A stretch of DNA of 62,258 nt from a virus: IMG/VR virus record IMGVR_UViG_3300035701_000028, positions 1 to 62,258 of that record; one strand, written 5' to 3'. The stretch's first letter is position 1. Every line of letters begins with the position of its first letter. The notes below the pieces were generated by a model. It was not told the DNA's origin and made no database searches. It was given only the letters and a program-made list of their open reading frames with translations. The translations under genes and the position numbers were made by a program. Positions 40,901-49,763 of the stretch are shown here, piece after piece.

Positions 40901-43900
40901 CCCACTCCGGGACGAAGGTCGGATGCAGGACGCGCAACTCGGCGATGGCATCGCGGATATTCGCTGGCGTCCGACGCGCGAGGTCAGCGTTGACCACGCC
41001 CATGAAACTCTCCGCCTCGCGCTTGAGGGCCTGCATCGCATCGATGAGCGGCGAGGCTTCGCGTTCTCCCCACGGCCCCTGACGCAGCATCCGGATCGTA
41101 TCCTCAATGAAGGCCATGAAGGTCGCCCGATCGTTGGCGACTTCACCCCACTCATCCACCAGAGAGCGTCCACGATAGGTGGCCGGGTTGCGCGAGAAAG
41201 CCGTCCACGCTGCGGCCTGCTGTTCGCGAATCTCCCGCTCGACAACGACATCCAGAAGCTCGGCTTGGTGAATTCCGTATCGTGAGTAAAATTCCTCATC
41301 AGCCTGAGCAATCAGGTCTTCGGGGAATCCCATCATGCGCATGATCTCTGGGCTCGGGGAGCGGAAGGGAAGCGTTCCGACATTTGTCCCGCTGTAGATT
41401 CCGTCCGACAGCGCACCACGCACGCGGCTGACGATCTGCGCAGGAGGCTTGCGCATTCCGGGCGGAAGTTCGCCCTTCTCGATCAGAACCAGAGCGTTCA
41501 GGACATCCTCACGCTTCGAGCGCGAATTAGGAAGCGCCCTGAACCACTCTGGCTCTGCTCCCTCCGACATCGCCATGACTTCCTGGCGCATGGCTTCGAT
41601 CTCATCCAACGTGGCCCGACGCATTCGCGGGTCTTGGAGCTTGGTGACGGGCTCGGAGATTGCGTCCCAAAGCCTCTGGTTCGCCGAAGTAACGGTTGCT
41701 TCGTAATCAAGTTCGGCCTCGATCGTATGGACGATCTCCATGTCGTCGGGCGTCAGGGGGACATACCAACGGTCGTCGAGCTTGACCGCATCGATGGGAA
41801 CTTCCGGCCCCTGGTTCAGAGACAGCTTGAGCATGGGATTGGTCGGATGAAGCTCGACCCCCTGCTCGAACATGCGGGACGCGATCCGATCCTGGCGGCG
41901 CAGAAGGGTATCCGCCTCCTCCGGAATGTCCGCGAACATGCGGCCATAGGCCCGGCGAACCTGATCGGTCAAGTCCACGTCCAACGCGCCGCCACGCATG
42001 ATGGTCTTGTAGATGTCACGCAGGAAGGAACGGATGCGCTGGAAGACAGAAAGAAGTTCTGGCGTGGGAGGGATGCCCTCACGCATGAAGACCTCGAAGC
42101 CTCGCGCGAACTTCTCGCGGGCCTCACCCGTCCACTCGCCACCCACCACACCCGCCCAGCGCTCGAAGATTTCCAGGTCGCGCTTGGCGAGAGGGTTGAT
42201 CGTCGCTTCATGAATGAGCGACTGATGGAAGATGTGGCTCATCTCATGGCCGAGGGTCGATGCGTCCGGATTGGTCAGGTGGATCAGCATCTTGCCCGCA
42301 TCCAACATTGATGCGGCCCCCTGCACAATGTCCTGGTGCAACTGGAACATCGGGTTGACTTTCTGCGCCCCGCTCCGGAGTTCACCATTGAACAGGAAAC
42401 CGGTTACAGGATGGGTCATCGTCCTGCCCGTATCCGCCATGTAGACCAGCTTCATGTCTCCAGGATCGAGCCCATACTGCTTGACAAGATCGCGGACGTA
42501 GGCGGGCATCTTCTCTCCATAGAAGGTCTCCATTCCCTTCTCCTGGACAAGACGAGCCCCACGACTCAAGTCTCCATCAACCGCGCCACGTTCTATGGCC
42601 TGAAGGATTTCGTCCGTTGCCTTGCTGTTCCCAATCCATTCATGGAAGAAATTCGGCAGGTCTTCTATGGAGATGGGAATGCGGTTGCGCGACATCTCAA
42701 TGAAGGTTCCCTGCGCCGTCCAATGGACAGACCAATGAGTAGGAGGAAGGGCATAACGTCGGGCCTGATCGATACCGCGCGTCCAAGAGATTCCGTCGTA
42801 CCCATTCTCCAGAGCATAGGAGAGGATGTCGCGCACCGCCATCTTGTCCCACGAAGAGAGGAAGGGCGTCGGAGCGACGGCACGCAGGAGCGTCTGCTTC
42901 TTCAGCCAAAGATCAACGTAGGCATCTGCCATAGGATCGAGTTCACTGAGAGCGTATGCAAATAGCTCCAGCCGCTCGGAGGACACGCGACCCGCATAAC
43001 GGGTAGCCCGATCCGCAAGTTCTCTGTCAAATCTGCGGATGACCTCTTTCGCGTACATCCTATCGTAAATCGGAAGGTCACTTGCACGTCGAATGGACGC
43101 TCTCGCTGCGACGTATCTCCGTAGGTCTGAACCCGTACCGATTATGTCCTCGAATTCCCTTCGTATCTCTGAAGTTGCATAGGAGAGTTTCTGCTCCGCT
43201 GCCGAACTATCGACAAACTTCCTCATGTCGGTAATGGCTTCAGGACTCATGAATCCATGGGTACGCGCAGCCTGGAACATATCCGACTGGAGTTCTTCGA
43301 CATTGAGAATCTTCTTGCCTGTGTCCGAAATAAAGTCCTGGAGACGGAAGTGGAACAGGACATCCGATATGCCCCAATGGGACGTACTGAAAGGAATCCG
43401 GCGATTGAGCTTCTGTATGAAGCCCCTGGCATCCCATCCGATGCGGTCGATGATTGACCGGGCCGCAATGATATCCTCTCCATACCGTTCGGAGATTGCT
43501 GCGAGGGACTCGCCAAACAGATTGTCATTCGGCTCAGCTATGTTGTCGAAGATTTCCCTCCAGAGATTCCCAATATCCCTATCGCTCATGTGAGGTAGTT
43601 GCTCACGAATCTCTCTATACATGGCTGTCTTTAGGATGTCTTCAGTCCCTCCATATACATAGAGGAATTCCTGGTAGTTCGCACCCCCCTCCAATGCGTA
43701 TTGCTTCCACTTGAGATCGGAGAGTGTAACTTGATCGAGCCTGAGTTTCTGGGCCTCCGTCAACTCATATCCAGCTTCCCTCAGATTCGCCATATCATAG
43801 ACGATTCTCTTAGCCGCTTCTCCTCTCTCCAACCTATAGATCGCTGGGCGGTTCCCTCGGATGAGTTCAAGCATTTCACCTGCCGAGACTCGCTCGTTCT

Positions 43901-46900
43901 GTTTCAGATACTCATCGAGCCCGAGAGCTTTCAATTCCTCCTTGGTAACGCCAGCGCTGCTCAATGCAGCACGAACCTTGCCCGCCGACATGCCATCGAC
44001 GATCTTCCCATCTCCGATCAGCTTCTCGGAGCGACAATACCAAGACGGATTTCCATTCAGTCTCATCTGATGGGAGGGCGGAACAATCCCGCGAAGCTCC
44101 AGTAGCCCATCCTTCAGGGCTTTGTTGGTTTCCTGGACTTTCCGTGCCGCGATAGAGACCCCTTCGGGCAGTCCTTCAATGACCTCCCCATTGACGATCC
44201 GCTCGGTAATCTTGTTCGATTCCTCAATTCCGAAGTGTAGGCGCAACTCCGTCTGCAATTCCGTCATCGCATCGATGAAGTCCTGCTTGATCTTCGTCAG
44301 GTTGGCCGTCGCTTGATACCAGCGCGCGCTGTTGGACGGGGCCGAATTGGTAACACCCGCAATCCAATTCTCGTAGAACTCCTGCTTGGTGTGGCCGTAG
44401 CGCTGCGCCCATCGATCGGCATAGGCATCGGTCAGTGTCAGCCATTGCTCGGCCTCATCATCCAAGCGACCGACTGCGGCCAAGGCGGTTCGGAAATCGT
44501 CGATGCCCTTGATCGCAGAGGGCACATGCACCAGATCGTCATAGAGCATGATCGATCGCTTGCCCGTCGCCAAGTCCTTGACCATGATCCGCAATCGGCC
44601 TTCGGTATCCCGGCCAATGATCGCGACTTCCTGATAGAGATTCCGATCCTTGACGCCGTTCCCGAGCTTCATGTCCCAGATGCCCTCGGCCCTCGCGCCA
44701 CGCGCAACATCAGCCGGGGACGTTCCCGTAGGCACAGTCGCCCATCCCGAAAGCCGATTTGTCCACGGCTCCTGGAAGGCAGCTTGCGCCCGTAGGTGGG
44801 GAGGAATGTTCTCTCCATAGAAGAGAGCCCGGAAGTTGTCGATCTGCTGCTGGGTCTCGTAGACGAACCGCTCATGGGTTACGGGGTGCTCGAAGACAAT
44901 CTTGCGGATGTCCCCTGCCTTCGGCCCCTTGGTGTAGTAGCTCAGATCGATACCAAAGCGGCGCAGGTAATCCTCATCGGTCAGGAGGAACTTCTCGCCC
45001 CGCACCAGCTTGTCAGCTATTTCCTGAGAGAGGCGCGCATCGATGAGATCGATCTTCTTCTCGAAGGGGAAGACCAATTCCTCCCACGCGCGAGGGTTCC
45101 CACGACGGACGACTTCTCCAGTCGCGTCGATGAACGATCCAGATCGAGGGCCAATAGGAATACCCTCGATGACCCACGACATCGAGGATCGGCGCAAGCG
45201 GCTGGCCTGCCGAACCGTCGCGGCGTACTTGTCTACGATCTCTTTCTTGTTGGGGAGGCTCTCTGCATTGGCCGCGATCGCCCGGATGCGAGTCTCATAC
45301 GCTTCCCGAACGTCCTCATGACCGATCCACGCACGATCCTCAAGGAAGCGGCGTCGCTCGGCAAGCTCATCTGGATCGAGAATGGACTCGGGAACATCGA
45401 GGTTGGTAGCCCGCGCGGGGCGCGCGGTCGCGGGTTCCCCGTAGATTATTCGGGGGTGGTGTTGCTCGACTTCGGAGAGGAAGGCCCGGCCTTCGGGTGA
45501 CGACTCAAAGTTACGGATAATGTCTTCATAGGAGACGAGGCCACCTTCCCCGGCTCCGGCAGCGGATCGAGTATATCCGACCGTCCGGACGCGGCGAGTA
45601 GTGACTGTAGCTCGGCATGGAATCGCTTCAGATTCCAAATCTCCGGTGATTCTGTGGAGGTCATGGGCATACTCCTTATAGTTTACATCATATATTGACA
45701 GGTGGATAAAGTCAACCCCCATCCTGTCGGGGTGCATTTCAAAGCCGAAAACCTTGCCCTCCCGGATGGCGATCTGGTAGAGCTTGTCTTCCTCCGCCTG
45801 AGAGAGCGCATGGTCGAAGCGGAGGGTCAAGCTGGGCTCGATCGATTCCCCCATGGCTTCATTGACTATGCCGTAGTTCAACCCCGGCGTATCATCGACC
45901 CAATGCAGAATGACCTGCTTCTGCTTGAATTCGTCCCGCGCGACGATCGACGCACGATAGGTAATCTCGTCAATCTGAGATTCATGAACGGTCGCGCTGA
46001 AACGGATCGAGGGTTCGCGCTGCGTCAGGTCGAAGACACCAATCGTCGGCTGAACTTCCAAGTCGAGCAGGTCGGGGAAGACATTGCGCAGGTAGTCCGT
46101 CCCATGCCCGACTGCCCGAGCCCGCAGGCGCATAGCCCCCTCGATATCGCCCGCCGCCGCAAGTTCGTTCGCCCGCTTCATGATGCCATCGAACAAGACC
46201 GTCTCGGCCCCATTGACCGAGGAGATGCCGATACGGAACCCGGTAATCTGCCGATCCCCAGGCAGCGCCTCGGACGAGACGGTGCGGATGCCCTGGTTCA
46301 TGGCCCGACCCCGCGAGACCGTCGCCTCCCTCGTCTTCCCGATCATGTCGTCGAAGAAGCGCCTATAGGCCAATGGCGTAAGAGGTTCTCCACGCTCCAT
46401 CATGACATGCTGGAACTCCAGAAGGCGATCGCGAATCTCAGTCGCCAGGAGTTCCCGGCTGGCCGGATCAATCGGCATCCGCTCCAGGTTCGGAGGAACG
46501 ACCTTCGACATCTCATAGCCGCGACCCTTCGACCGTCCCTCCACCATCTCGGTCAAGATTTCTCCCAACTGATCCGGGTTGTATTGGGACGCACTCCACG
46601 CCCGCCCGAAGAAGTCGATCGCGTCATCCGTCGCGCCAGATGCCCGCAAGTTCCGGATGACTGCAAGCTTCGCCGCCGTATCCAGACCGACGAAGTTGCG
46701 AGTAAAGACCTGATGGAACATATTCATACGGAAGGAAATCTCAAGCAGGTTGGCGTAGTCGCGCCCCACCCGAGCCCACAGACGAATAGCATCCCCCGCC
46801 GTCCGATCGATCGCCTTGCCCGAACGCTGCACGATGACCGGAAGGAATCCATTCCTGCGAACCGACTCGATGAAATCCCGGCCCGACCGTCGAGCCCCCT

Positions 46901-49520
46901 CCATAAAGGACTGACGCCCAAGCTTGGTCGGATACATCCGGCGATACTCTTCCCGCAAGAAAGACATCGGGCTCCCGAGCAAAGTCGGGCGGTATTCTGT
47001 ATCACCCAAGATACGTTCGATGATGGACGATCCAAGCGGCACGCCCGCCTGCGCAAATTGCTCAGTCAGTTCAAGAGGAAGAACAAATCCAGCATCCCGT
47101 AGGGCCTTGTCGATGAGTTCGTTCTTGACGAGATACGTCCGTAGCAGGTCGCCCAGATTCGCCAATCCCCCCGGAGCAGCCAGGAGGTAACGCATCTGCG
47201 TATCCAGGAGGTTGATGACGTTCCAGGCTGGGCGCATAGTCAGGTTCGCCGTCGCCCACCAGCCGAAGACCTTCTGCCAGAGTCCCATCGCGGTATCGAA
47301 AGTAACGCGAAACTTCGGGTACTTCTCAAAGAGACCGAAGCGCGTCATGAACATCTCGGGGAAGGAGACATCGAACTTCAATTTTGTCCGCTCAAAGCGC
47401 CGTTTCGCATACTCTTTGCGGAACTCTTCTCCCAGCGCATTCGCGAGGTTGATGGGCTTTGCCACTTTCTCTTTGGCGGCTATCTCAGCGAGGGTTGTTA
47501 TCCCCTGCTCGACAAGCGCATCTAATTCCTCCCTTGTCATGTCTGCCGTAATACGTCCGGTGCGGGTCAAGTCCTGAAGAACCTGATCTCGCATCTTCTG
47601 GTCGTTCAGGAATTTCTCCCTAAATGTCTTCGTCCATCCAGCCTCGACCGCATCCTTGACTTGATCGATCTTCCCCTCCCACTGGCTGAGCGGGATAGCT
47701 TCAAGCATGAGCTTTGCATTCTCGATTTCACGCGGGCCGATCGTACCTAGTTCTCCAAGCGCGCGGGCGGCATCAAGCTGCTCTCGTCCAATGGTTCCGG
47801 TCGGAGTTGATGCGACGACTCCCAAGTTCGCCAAGATGGTCTTGAGCGTAACCTCTCCTTCGGCTCCTTCGCCCACCTTCGTCGCTGCCGATGCCACACG
47901 CTGAATGGTATCCTCGGTGACATGGGCCATCTTGCGGATGATGGATGACTCGGCCTTCTTCCCCAAGAAATCGACCAACTTGAACCCCAGCAAGCGTGCA
48001 GTAACCGCATCGACGCCGTGGCCGACGATCTTGGCCGTCGCTCCCACAGCCTTGAAGGGGACGTTGAAGACTTCATTCAGGCCGGGGACGAACCATTGGT
48101 AGTCGAAGACAAGCTCACCTGGAAGCTCATAGGCGATATCAATGAATCTCTGCTTGATATCCTCGATCTCGTAGGGGGTAAGCTTGCGGCCCGCCTGCAA
48201 TGTAAGGTCGGCGACCGCATTGAGGAATTTCTCCTTCTTCTCATAATCAATCGCCCCGGTGTAGAAGTAGTAGGGATCGCCCCAGAAGGCTCCCTTGATC
48301 TCAGCATCAATGGATTTGCGCAGATCGGCCTGGGCCATGACCAACTGATCTGCGGCCCACATCGCCCGCTCCGGCGTAACTGAACTCGGGTCGCGGTTTA
48401 TCTGCTCTCCGATGGCCTCGGCATCCCGACGGGATAGCATGGCCCGAGCCATGAGAATGTCGGCCTCCTTTTTGTGGGCATCGTCCTGTGCAGTTCGGAT
48501 ACCCCATGCACCCATTCGGGTTCCAGGAGCGATCGTCGTCCCTATTGATTTCTTCTGAATTTCAGTAACCTCCTTCCACGATAGGTCTCCCCACATGGAA
48601 GGGTCGGGCCTTGCAATCGATCTCCAGATATCCCCAAGTCTATTCATGCTGACGAGTTCAGCATTGTATTTGTTCGCCACCTTCAGATCGCGCATCTGAG
48701 AGAAGGTCATCCACTTGAAGGGCCGTCCCTCCTTCGTCCACTCTTCCCACTCGCCGACCAACTCCAGCTTCCCCGAGTCCTTGCTATAGTCGAAGGAATG
48801 ATATTGCAGATGGTAGCTGAGGACACGCCCGCTCTGGGGATCGACGGGCACGGCCCCGATCCTATCGAAGATTCCGAAGAGAGTATTGGCGATCTTACCT
48901 CCCATCCAATAGAGCCCGAACGTCCCCATGTCTTTGAGAGCCCCAATACCCTGAACAGCAAAGGGAGGGGTCATGACTAGAGCATTGACCCATTGGTTGC
49001 GCCGAGCCAAGTATCCAAGAGGCCCACCTTTCATTGGAAGGCCCCCAGTATTGATGGCATCCAAGAGCTTCGGGGCCGTAGGATGTTCTGTCCATGGGAG
49101 AATCGTGCCCGATTCATCCGTGACGTATGGAGAGTAGAAGGTACGGTTCGGTCGCTCTACTTTGGGCAGGACAATCTGCGGGCCTCCTCGCGGGCCGCGC
49201 TGAAACAAAGTAACCGCAGGACGCGGCGCACGTTCGGGCTCAGGAGCAATCCCCTTGGGGCCTCCAGTATAGATGATGGGTGCGTTGCGAGGCCCCAAGG
49301 AAATAGGCGTAATCGGGCCTGCTTCTTTCCGCTCACTAATCTCTTCGCGTCCAGCCCGAGGACGGATCAGAGCACGATTGGGCAGACCCACGCTACGAAT
49401 AGGCGCAGGCCGCACCGTCGTGAGAGTTATCCGGGACGGAAGACTCAAGTGAGGCTGGACGAGCTTCTTGAAGTCTGAAGCCACCCAGAATTTGATTCGG
49501 TAGTTGCTTTTGAGAGCCAT
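37971..49520 (-). CDS. Giant polyvalent (presumed virion/ejected) protein
   Basis: 3,849 residues in one uninterrupted frame, about 18.6% of the genome. Basic Pro-rich N-terminus; amphipathic regions near 470-520 and 730-785; a module at about 1650-2400 with elements of phage polyvalent proteins (DRWAQRYGHTKQEFY near 1712, EELQSDMFQAAR near 2080, NGYDGISWTRGIDQARRY near 2240, and K-G-M-E-T-F-Y); zinc-metallopeptidase motif HEMSH at 2425-2429 with FARGFEVFMREG after it; a hydrophobic MRKVIPFWMFPSRSIPFW segment near 2985; a Gly-rich linker near 3740-3767. Probably packaged and injected with DNA, where it protects or processes. N4-type RNA polymerase motifs were not seen. GAAGGGTAACAC precedes the ATG. 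Confidence 0.85.
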   Translation of the reverse strand: MALKSNYRIKFWVASDFKKLVQPHLSLPSRITLTTVRPAPIRSVGLPNRALIRPRAGREEISERKEAGPITPISLGPRNAPIIYTGGPKGIAPEPERAPRPAVTLFQRGPRGGPQIVLPKVERPNRTFYSPYVTDESGTILPWTEHPTAPKLLDAINTGGLPMKGGPLGYLARRNQWVNALVMTPPFAVQGIGALKDMGTFGLYWMGGKIANTLFGIFDRIGAVPVDPQSGRVLSYHLQYHSFDYSKDSGKLELVGEWEEWTKEGRPFKWMTFSQMRDLKVANKYNAELVSMNRLGDIWRSIARPDPSMWGDLSWKEVTEIQKKSIGTTIAPGTRMGAWGIRTAQDDAHKKEADILMARAMLSRRDAEAIGEQINRDPSSVTPERAMWAADQLVMAQADLRKSIDAEIKGAFWGDPYYFYTGAIDYEKKEKFLNAVADLTLQAGRKLTPYEIEDIKQRFIDIAYELPGELVFDYQWFVPGLNEVFNVPFKAVGATAKIVGHGVDAVTARLLGFKLVDFLGKKAESSIIRKMAHVTEDTIQRVASAATKVGEGAEGEVTLKTILANLGVVASTPTGTIGREQLDAARALGELGTIGPREIENAKLMLEAIPLSQWEGKIDQVKDAVEAGWTKTFREKFLNDQKMRDQVLQDLTRTGRITADMTREELDALVEQGITTLAEIAAKEKVAKPINLANALGEEFRKEYAKRRFERTKLKFDVSFPEMFMTRFGLFEKYPKFRVTFDTAMGLWQKVFGWWATANLTMRPAWNVINLLDTQMRYLLAAPGGLANLGDLLRTYLVKNELIDKALRDAGFVLPLELTEQFAQAGVPLGSSIIERILGDTEYRPTLLGSPMSFLREEYRRMYPTKLGRQSFMEGARRSGRDFIESVRRNGFLPVIVQRSGKAIDRTAGDAIRLWARVGRDYANLLEISFRMNMFHQVFTRNFVGLDTAAKLAVIRNLRASGATDDAIDFFGRAWSASQYNPDQLGEILTEMVEGRSKGRGYEMSKVVPPNLERMPIDPASRELLATEIRDRLLEFQHVMMERGEPLTPLAYRRFFDDMIGKTREATVSRGRAMNQGIRTVSSEALPGDRQITGFRIGISSVNGAETVLFDGIMKRANELAAAGDIEGAMRLRARAVGHGTDYLRNVFPDLLDLEVQPTIGVFDLTQREPSIRFSATVHESQIDEITYRASIVARDEFKQKQVILHWVDDTPGLNYGIVNEAMGESIEPSLTLRFDHALSQAEEDKLYQIAIREGKVFGFEMHPDRMGVDFIHLSIYDVNYKEYAHDLHRITGDLESEAIPCRATVTTRRVRTVGYTRSAAGAGEGGLVSYEDIIRNFESSPEGRAFLSEVEQHHPRIIYGEPATARPARATNLDVPESILDPDELAERRRFLEDRAWIGHEDVREAYETRIRAIAANAESLPNKKEIVDKYAATVRQASRLRRSSMSWVIEGIPIGPRSGSFIDATGEVVRRGNPRAWEELVFPFEKKIDLIDARLSQEIADKLVRGEKFLLTDEDYLRRFGIDLSYYTKGPKAGDIRKIVFEHPVTHERFVYETQQQIDNFRALFYGENIPPHLRAQAAFQEPWTNRLSGWATVPTGTSPADVARGARAEGIWDMKLGNGVKDRNLYQEVAIIGRDTEGRLRIMVKDLATGKRSIMLYDDLVHVPSAIKGIDDFRTALAAVGRLDDEAEQWLTLTDAYADRWAQRYGHTKQEFYENWIAGVTNSAPSNSARWYQATANLTKIKQDFIDAMTELQTELRLHFGIEESNKITERIVNGEVIEGLPEGVSIAARKVQETNKALKDGLLELRGIVPPSHQMRLNGNPSWYCRSEKLIGDGKIVDGMSAGKVRAALSSAGVTKEELKALGLDEYLKQNERVSAGEMLELIRGNRPAIYRLERGEAAKRIVYDMANLREAGYELTEAQKLRLDQVTLSDLKWKQYALEGGANYQEFLYVYGGTEDILKTAMYREIREQLPHMSDRDIGNLWREIFDNIAEPNDNLFGESLAAISERYGEDIIAARSIIDRIGWDARGFIQKLNRRIPFSTSHWGISDVLFHFRLQDFISDTGKKILNVEELQSDMFQAARTHGFMSPEAITDMRKFVDSSAAEQKLSYATSEIRREFEDIIGTGSDLRRYVAARASIRRASDLPIYDRMYAKEVIRRFDRELADRATRYAGRVSSERLELFAYALSELDPMADAYVDLWLKKQTLLRAVAPTPFLSSWDKMAVRDILSYALENGYDGISWTRGIDQARRYALPPTHWSVHWTAQGTFIEMSRNRIPISIEDLPNFFHEWIGNSKATDEILQAIERGAVDGDLSRGARLVQEKGMETFYGEKMPAYVRDLVKQYGLDPGDMKLVYMADTGRTMTHPVTGFLFNGELRSGAQKVNPMFQLHQDIVQGAASMLDAGKMLIHLTNPDASTLGHEMSHIFHQSLIHEATINPLAKRDLEIFERWAGVVGGEWTGEAREKFARGFEVFMREGIPPTPELLSVFQRIRSFLRDIYKTIMRGGALDVDLTDQVRRAYGRMFADIPEEADTLLRRQDRIASRMFEQGVELHPTNPMLKLSLNQGPEVPIDAVKLDDRWYVPLTPDDMEIVHTIEAELDYEATVTSANQRLWDAISEPVTKLQDPRMRRATLDEIEAMRQEVMAMSEGAEPEWFRALPNSRSKREDVLNALVLIEKGELPPGMRKPPAQIVSRVRGALSDGIYSGTNVGTLPFRSPSPEIMRMMGFPEDLIAQADEEFYSRYGIHQAELLDVVVEREIREQQAAAWTAFSRNPATYRGRSLVDEWGEVANDRATFMAFIEDTIRMLRQGPWGEREASPLIDAMQALKREAESFMGVVNADLARRTPANIRDAIAELRVLHPTFVPEWDLPEGLTQWFRSGQAITARGQQAEAMMTNWRDWIMGQSEAGDVFVKGLPIDQANILKNQIQSIVQSKYDVMDASIYGSAEKAIKGALPETNHAMLDYSDYNNFDAIMRKVIPFWMFPSRSIPFWIEQTLAHPTIFAMYYKYIQNSQRLAIKHGFVDSDGLPLSSLEGCYPLGDTGIWFNPIAPWSGRYIFPRVSRKYDDVDEELPVIAKVYAYLQEYGQYWGVSVGPWVSIALQIAGGDDVTNQYSAFALFSELELIPKWWRDSLLEKLNLLDNPVIRSNVSPEVPWRDYLIERYMLTDILDKLQNGGLTEPEKIALVSQAESAIGTTDRESVPIWQTYKRNFELQEYYTKTVGFFTGFYGRRFSDADAEMLRLRSELNMLRDNINSFVGAKVMGLEGDPEQLYKNYTDQRYGTPEGLIYNLYNSIRFVKVPETEKSAQGIQRRDLLAVSIESDLQTRARYDLLATDQYIRDQKLHELPIGTDSPLKKKTWEDYFAWRIEADKMFPMARTEWMIGYKPISGITGHYRDNWLRIIWETRPGWKRDEGESYTDYQVRFQQWIKELPMLADSLRSNFQNQMEIDIREGMAFRLEGGEAPTIDIPTFVANLLKETTIEVIDKWRDETATLYTAMDRVYARNYYDTYWDAIKDKSGKELELAKELWKKSHPEPTPSQIAQWVSEQFPGRWTPGEISTAAEGRGVESVDERLAPKTQADKELESIYTVYGWAAPGTQRSAMMEENRKLGGDDGDFDILLGAGGAWSDPKDRSAFLARMLKIAVTLKLRAPSLQELQLQVTAEALNKQFRSNVDRDLGPGFWAEYVYYISLSSFEKRKYKRTHPRIQKYYDMRDAWAAGNPIWKAYYVATSASTGYSTGGGGGRGRGGGTSGGGGTAAAATPFLPMGRRSTMNAMELAATPSKVGSKRPLNALPPELIQSIPQEILTHITEEVPLTAYELEYLSRLAQLHPEWSGALQQFTGS
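41687..41701. promoter_or_regulatory. Palindromic operator site 5 (one mismatch), intragenic
   Basis: AAGTAACGGTTGCTT inside the giant gene at about codon 2607. One base departs from the perfect dyad (A to G in the right arm), the same change as in sites 6, 7 and 8. Possible transcription roadblock within the 11.5-kb gene. Confidence 0.75.
45687..45715 (-). promoter_or_regulatory. Possible internal promoter within the giant gene
   Basis: TTGACT (45715-45710), 17-bp spacer, TATGAT (45692-45687), then AAGGAG (45678-45673) and an ATG at 45670 in a frame different from the giant gene. That ATG opens a 74-codon frame (45446-45670). The segment is AT-rich compared with its surroundings. Confidence 0.4.
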
Positions 49521-49523
49521 GTG

Positions 49524-49754
49524 TTACCCTTCGGAGCGGCTGACTCGCTTCCTTCGCGCGGGCGTACTCTTGGATGCCGGAGCCGGAGAATCCACAAGCT
49601 CCATGAGCGTGTCGTCCAAATCATCTGTCACGGCGACCACCCGACCGCCATGACTAAAGACGCTGACGATGCGACGACCCTCCGCCATGAATTGAAGCTG
49701 GGCCTCGATCTGGGCAAAGTTCCCGCCCTGAATCACTTCTACCTTGATAGTCAT
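49524..49754 (-). CDS. Small hypothetical protein
   Basis: 76 residues. A small beta-alpha-beta domain (MTIKVEVIQGGNFAQIEAQL ... VVAVTDD) is followed by a Ser/Arg/Lys tail. AGGAGGAACCA precedes the ATG. It ends just before the giant gene start, so the two are probably coupled. Confidence 0.65.
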   Translation of the reverse strand: MTIKVEVIQGGNFAQIEAQLQFMAEGRRIVSVFSHGGRVVAVTDDLDDTLMELVDSPAPASKSTPARRKRVSRSEG

Positions 49755-49763
49755 TGGTTCCTC

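Noticed and set aside
45702-47102. 466-codon plus-strand frame opposite the giant gene
   Set aside because: It is antisense to codons of the giant gene, Arg/Pro/Asp/Leu-rich like other shadows in GC-rich DNA, with no ribosome site or motif.
37971-49520. N4-type virion RNA polymerase in the giant protein
   Set aside because: Size and location suggested it, but I found no T7/N4 polymerase motifs; the polyvalent and metallopeptidase elements fit better.
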